Shown here piece after piece: positions 63,806 through 64,000 of a stretch of DNA of 64,000 nt (position 1 is its first letter; each line of letters begins with the position of its first letter). The DNA lies in contig CM075760.1 of assembly GCA_037974335.1 (NCBI GenBank), forward strand, positions 23,545,538 to 23,609,537. Direction: 5' to 3'. The notes beneath the pieces were generated by a model, which saw only the letters and a list, made by a program, of their open reading frames with translations, searched no databases and was not told the origin of the DNA. Source of the stretch: Prionace glauca (Eukaryota > Chordata > Chondrichthyes > Carcharhiniformes > Carcharhinidae). The position numbers and the translations under genes were made by a program.

Positions 63806-64000
63806 CTGTAAATCCAGTTCCTACAGGTCAGCCCACGACACAAATTCAGAACAGACAATTATAGTTCCTGGGGAATACTTATTTCTCTCTTGTTTCCCAA
63901 AGCTGCAAATTCCAATTCCACGCAAGTTCCCCTTCCCTCAACACATCACGATGGCTTCACAGTTACCAATACTATGATTAGCATTGAATTCCAAATTATT
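63806..64000 (-). other. Intron end upstream of psi-ZNF-12
   Basis: 'attcagaacagacaattatag' is the conserved intron-1 end; the promoter would lie beyond the window. Confidence 0.5.

Overview
The window looks like vertebrate nuclear DNA, most likely from a cartilaginous fish (shark or ray). The evidence is indirect. It is packed with CR1-type LINE copies whose 3' ends read 'ggcaggctcgaagggccagatgg' in pieces and finish in TTCTTATG repeats, and with tRNA-derived SINEs of the kind known from elasmobranchs. The only convincing host genes are intron-split C2H2 zinc-finger (ZNF) genes without KRAB, SCAN or BTB domains. No species can be named from sequence alone.

The window is a ZNF cluster. Eight long ZNF coding regions are present: ZNF-1 (3.2-3.7 kb, -), ZNF-2 (22.0-22.9, -), ZNF-4 (29.8-30.6, -), ZNF-3 (40.2-41.1, -), ZNF-6 (44.0-45.0, +), ZNF-8 (47.9-48.8, -), ZNF-9 (54.3-55.0, +) and ZNF-10 (61.8-62.8, -). 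There are also three broken ones (34.2, 59.8-60.2, 63.2-63.8 kb) and a finger fragment at 45.6 kb. All share a plan: a non-coding first exon in a GC-rich promoter, an intron whose 3' end is conserved across copies, an acceptor of the form ttttacag/GATAT, a leader that is itself a fossil finger carrying a TGA, then an ATG opening MEKPWKCxDCGK and 7-12 fingers.

The promoters are the most interesting feature. GC-rich islands at 23.8-24.2, 33.2-33.6, 41.9-42.3 and 51.4-52.7 kb share a core (CCAAT, GC box, TGACGTC) and lie between divergent genes: ZNF-4/psi-ZNF-5, ZNF-3/ZNF-6, ZNF-8/ZNF-9. The 42 and 52 kb islands carry GTGAGTAAAAC donors or donor-like sequences facing both ways. The repeating unit of the cluster therefore seems to be a head-to-head gene pair on a bidirectional promoter. 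A truncated island at 1.7-2.1 kb and orphan intron ends at 5.3 and 60.7 kb look like remains of further pairs. Duplicon A (20.6-25.0 kb) and duplicon B (38.7-43.3 kb) are a recent copy of one such unit; their ZNF proteins differ at 15 of 300 residues, five of them at predicted base-contacting positions.

Between the genes: 5.4-9.4 kb holds a broken retrovirus-like fossil with inverted repeats around it; 9.4-18.2 kb is a gene-poor low-complexity tract in which a pyrimidine-rich stretch (14.9-15.7) gives way abruptly to a G-rich one (15.7-17.6); 18.8-20.6 kb is a second LTR-like fossil split by a LINE; 25-29 kb and 34.7-38.7 kb are layers of old LINE and SINE copies. A coding-like frame at 56.3-56.7 kb and unidentified coding-like remnants at 46.9-47.2 and 58.9-59.3 kb are not ZNF sequence and could not be assigned.

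Limits: alignments were made by eye, intron-exon structures are inferred from splice consensus and paralogue comparison, and no expression evidence is available.
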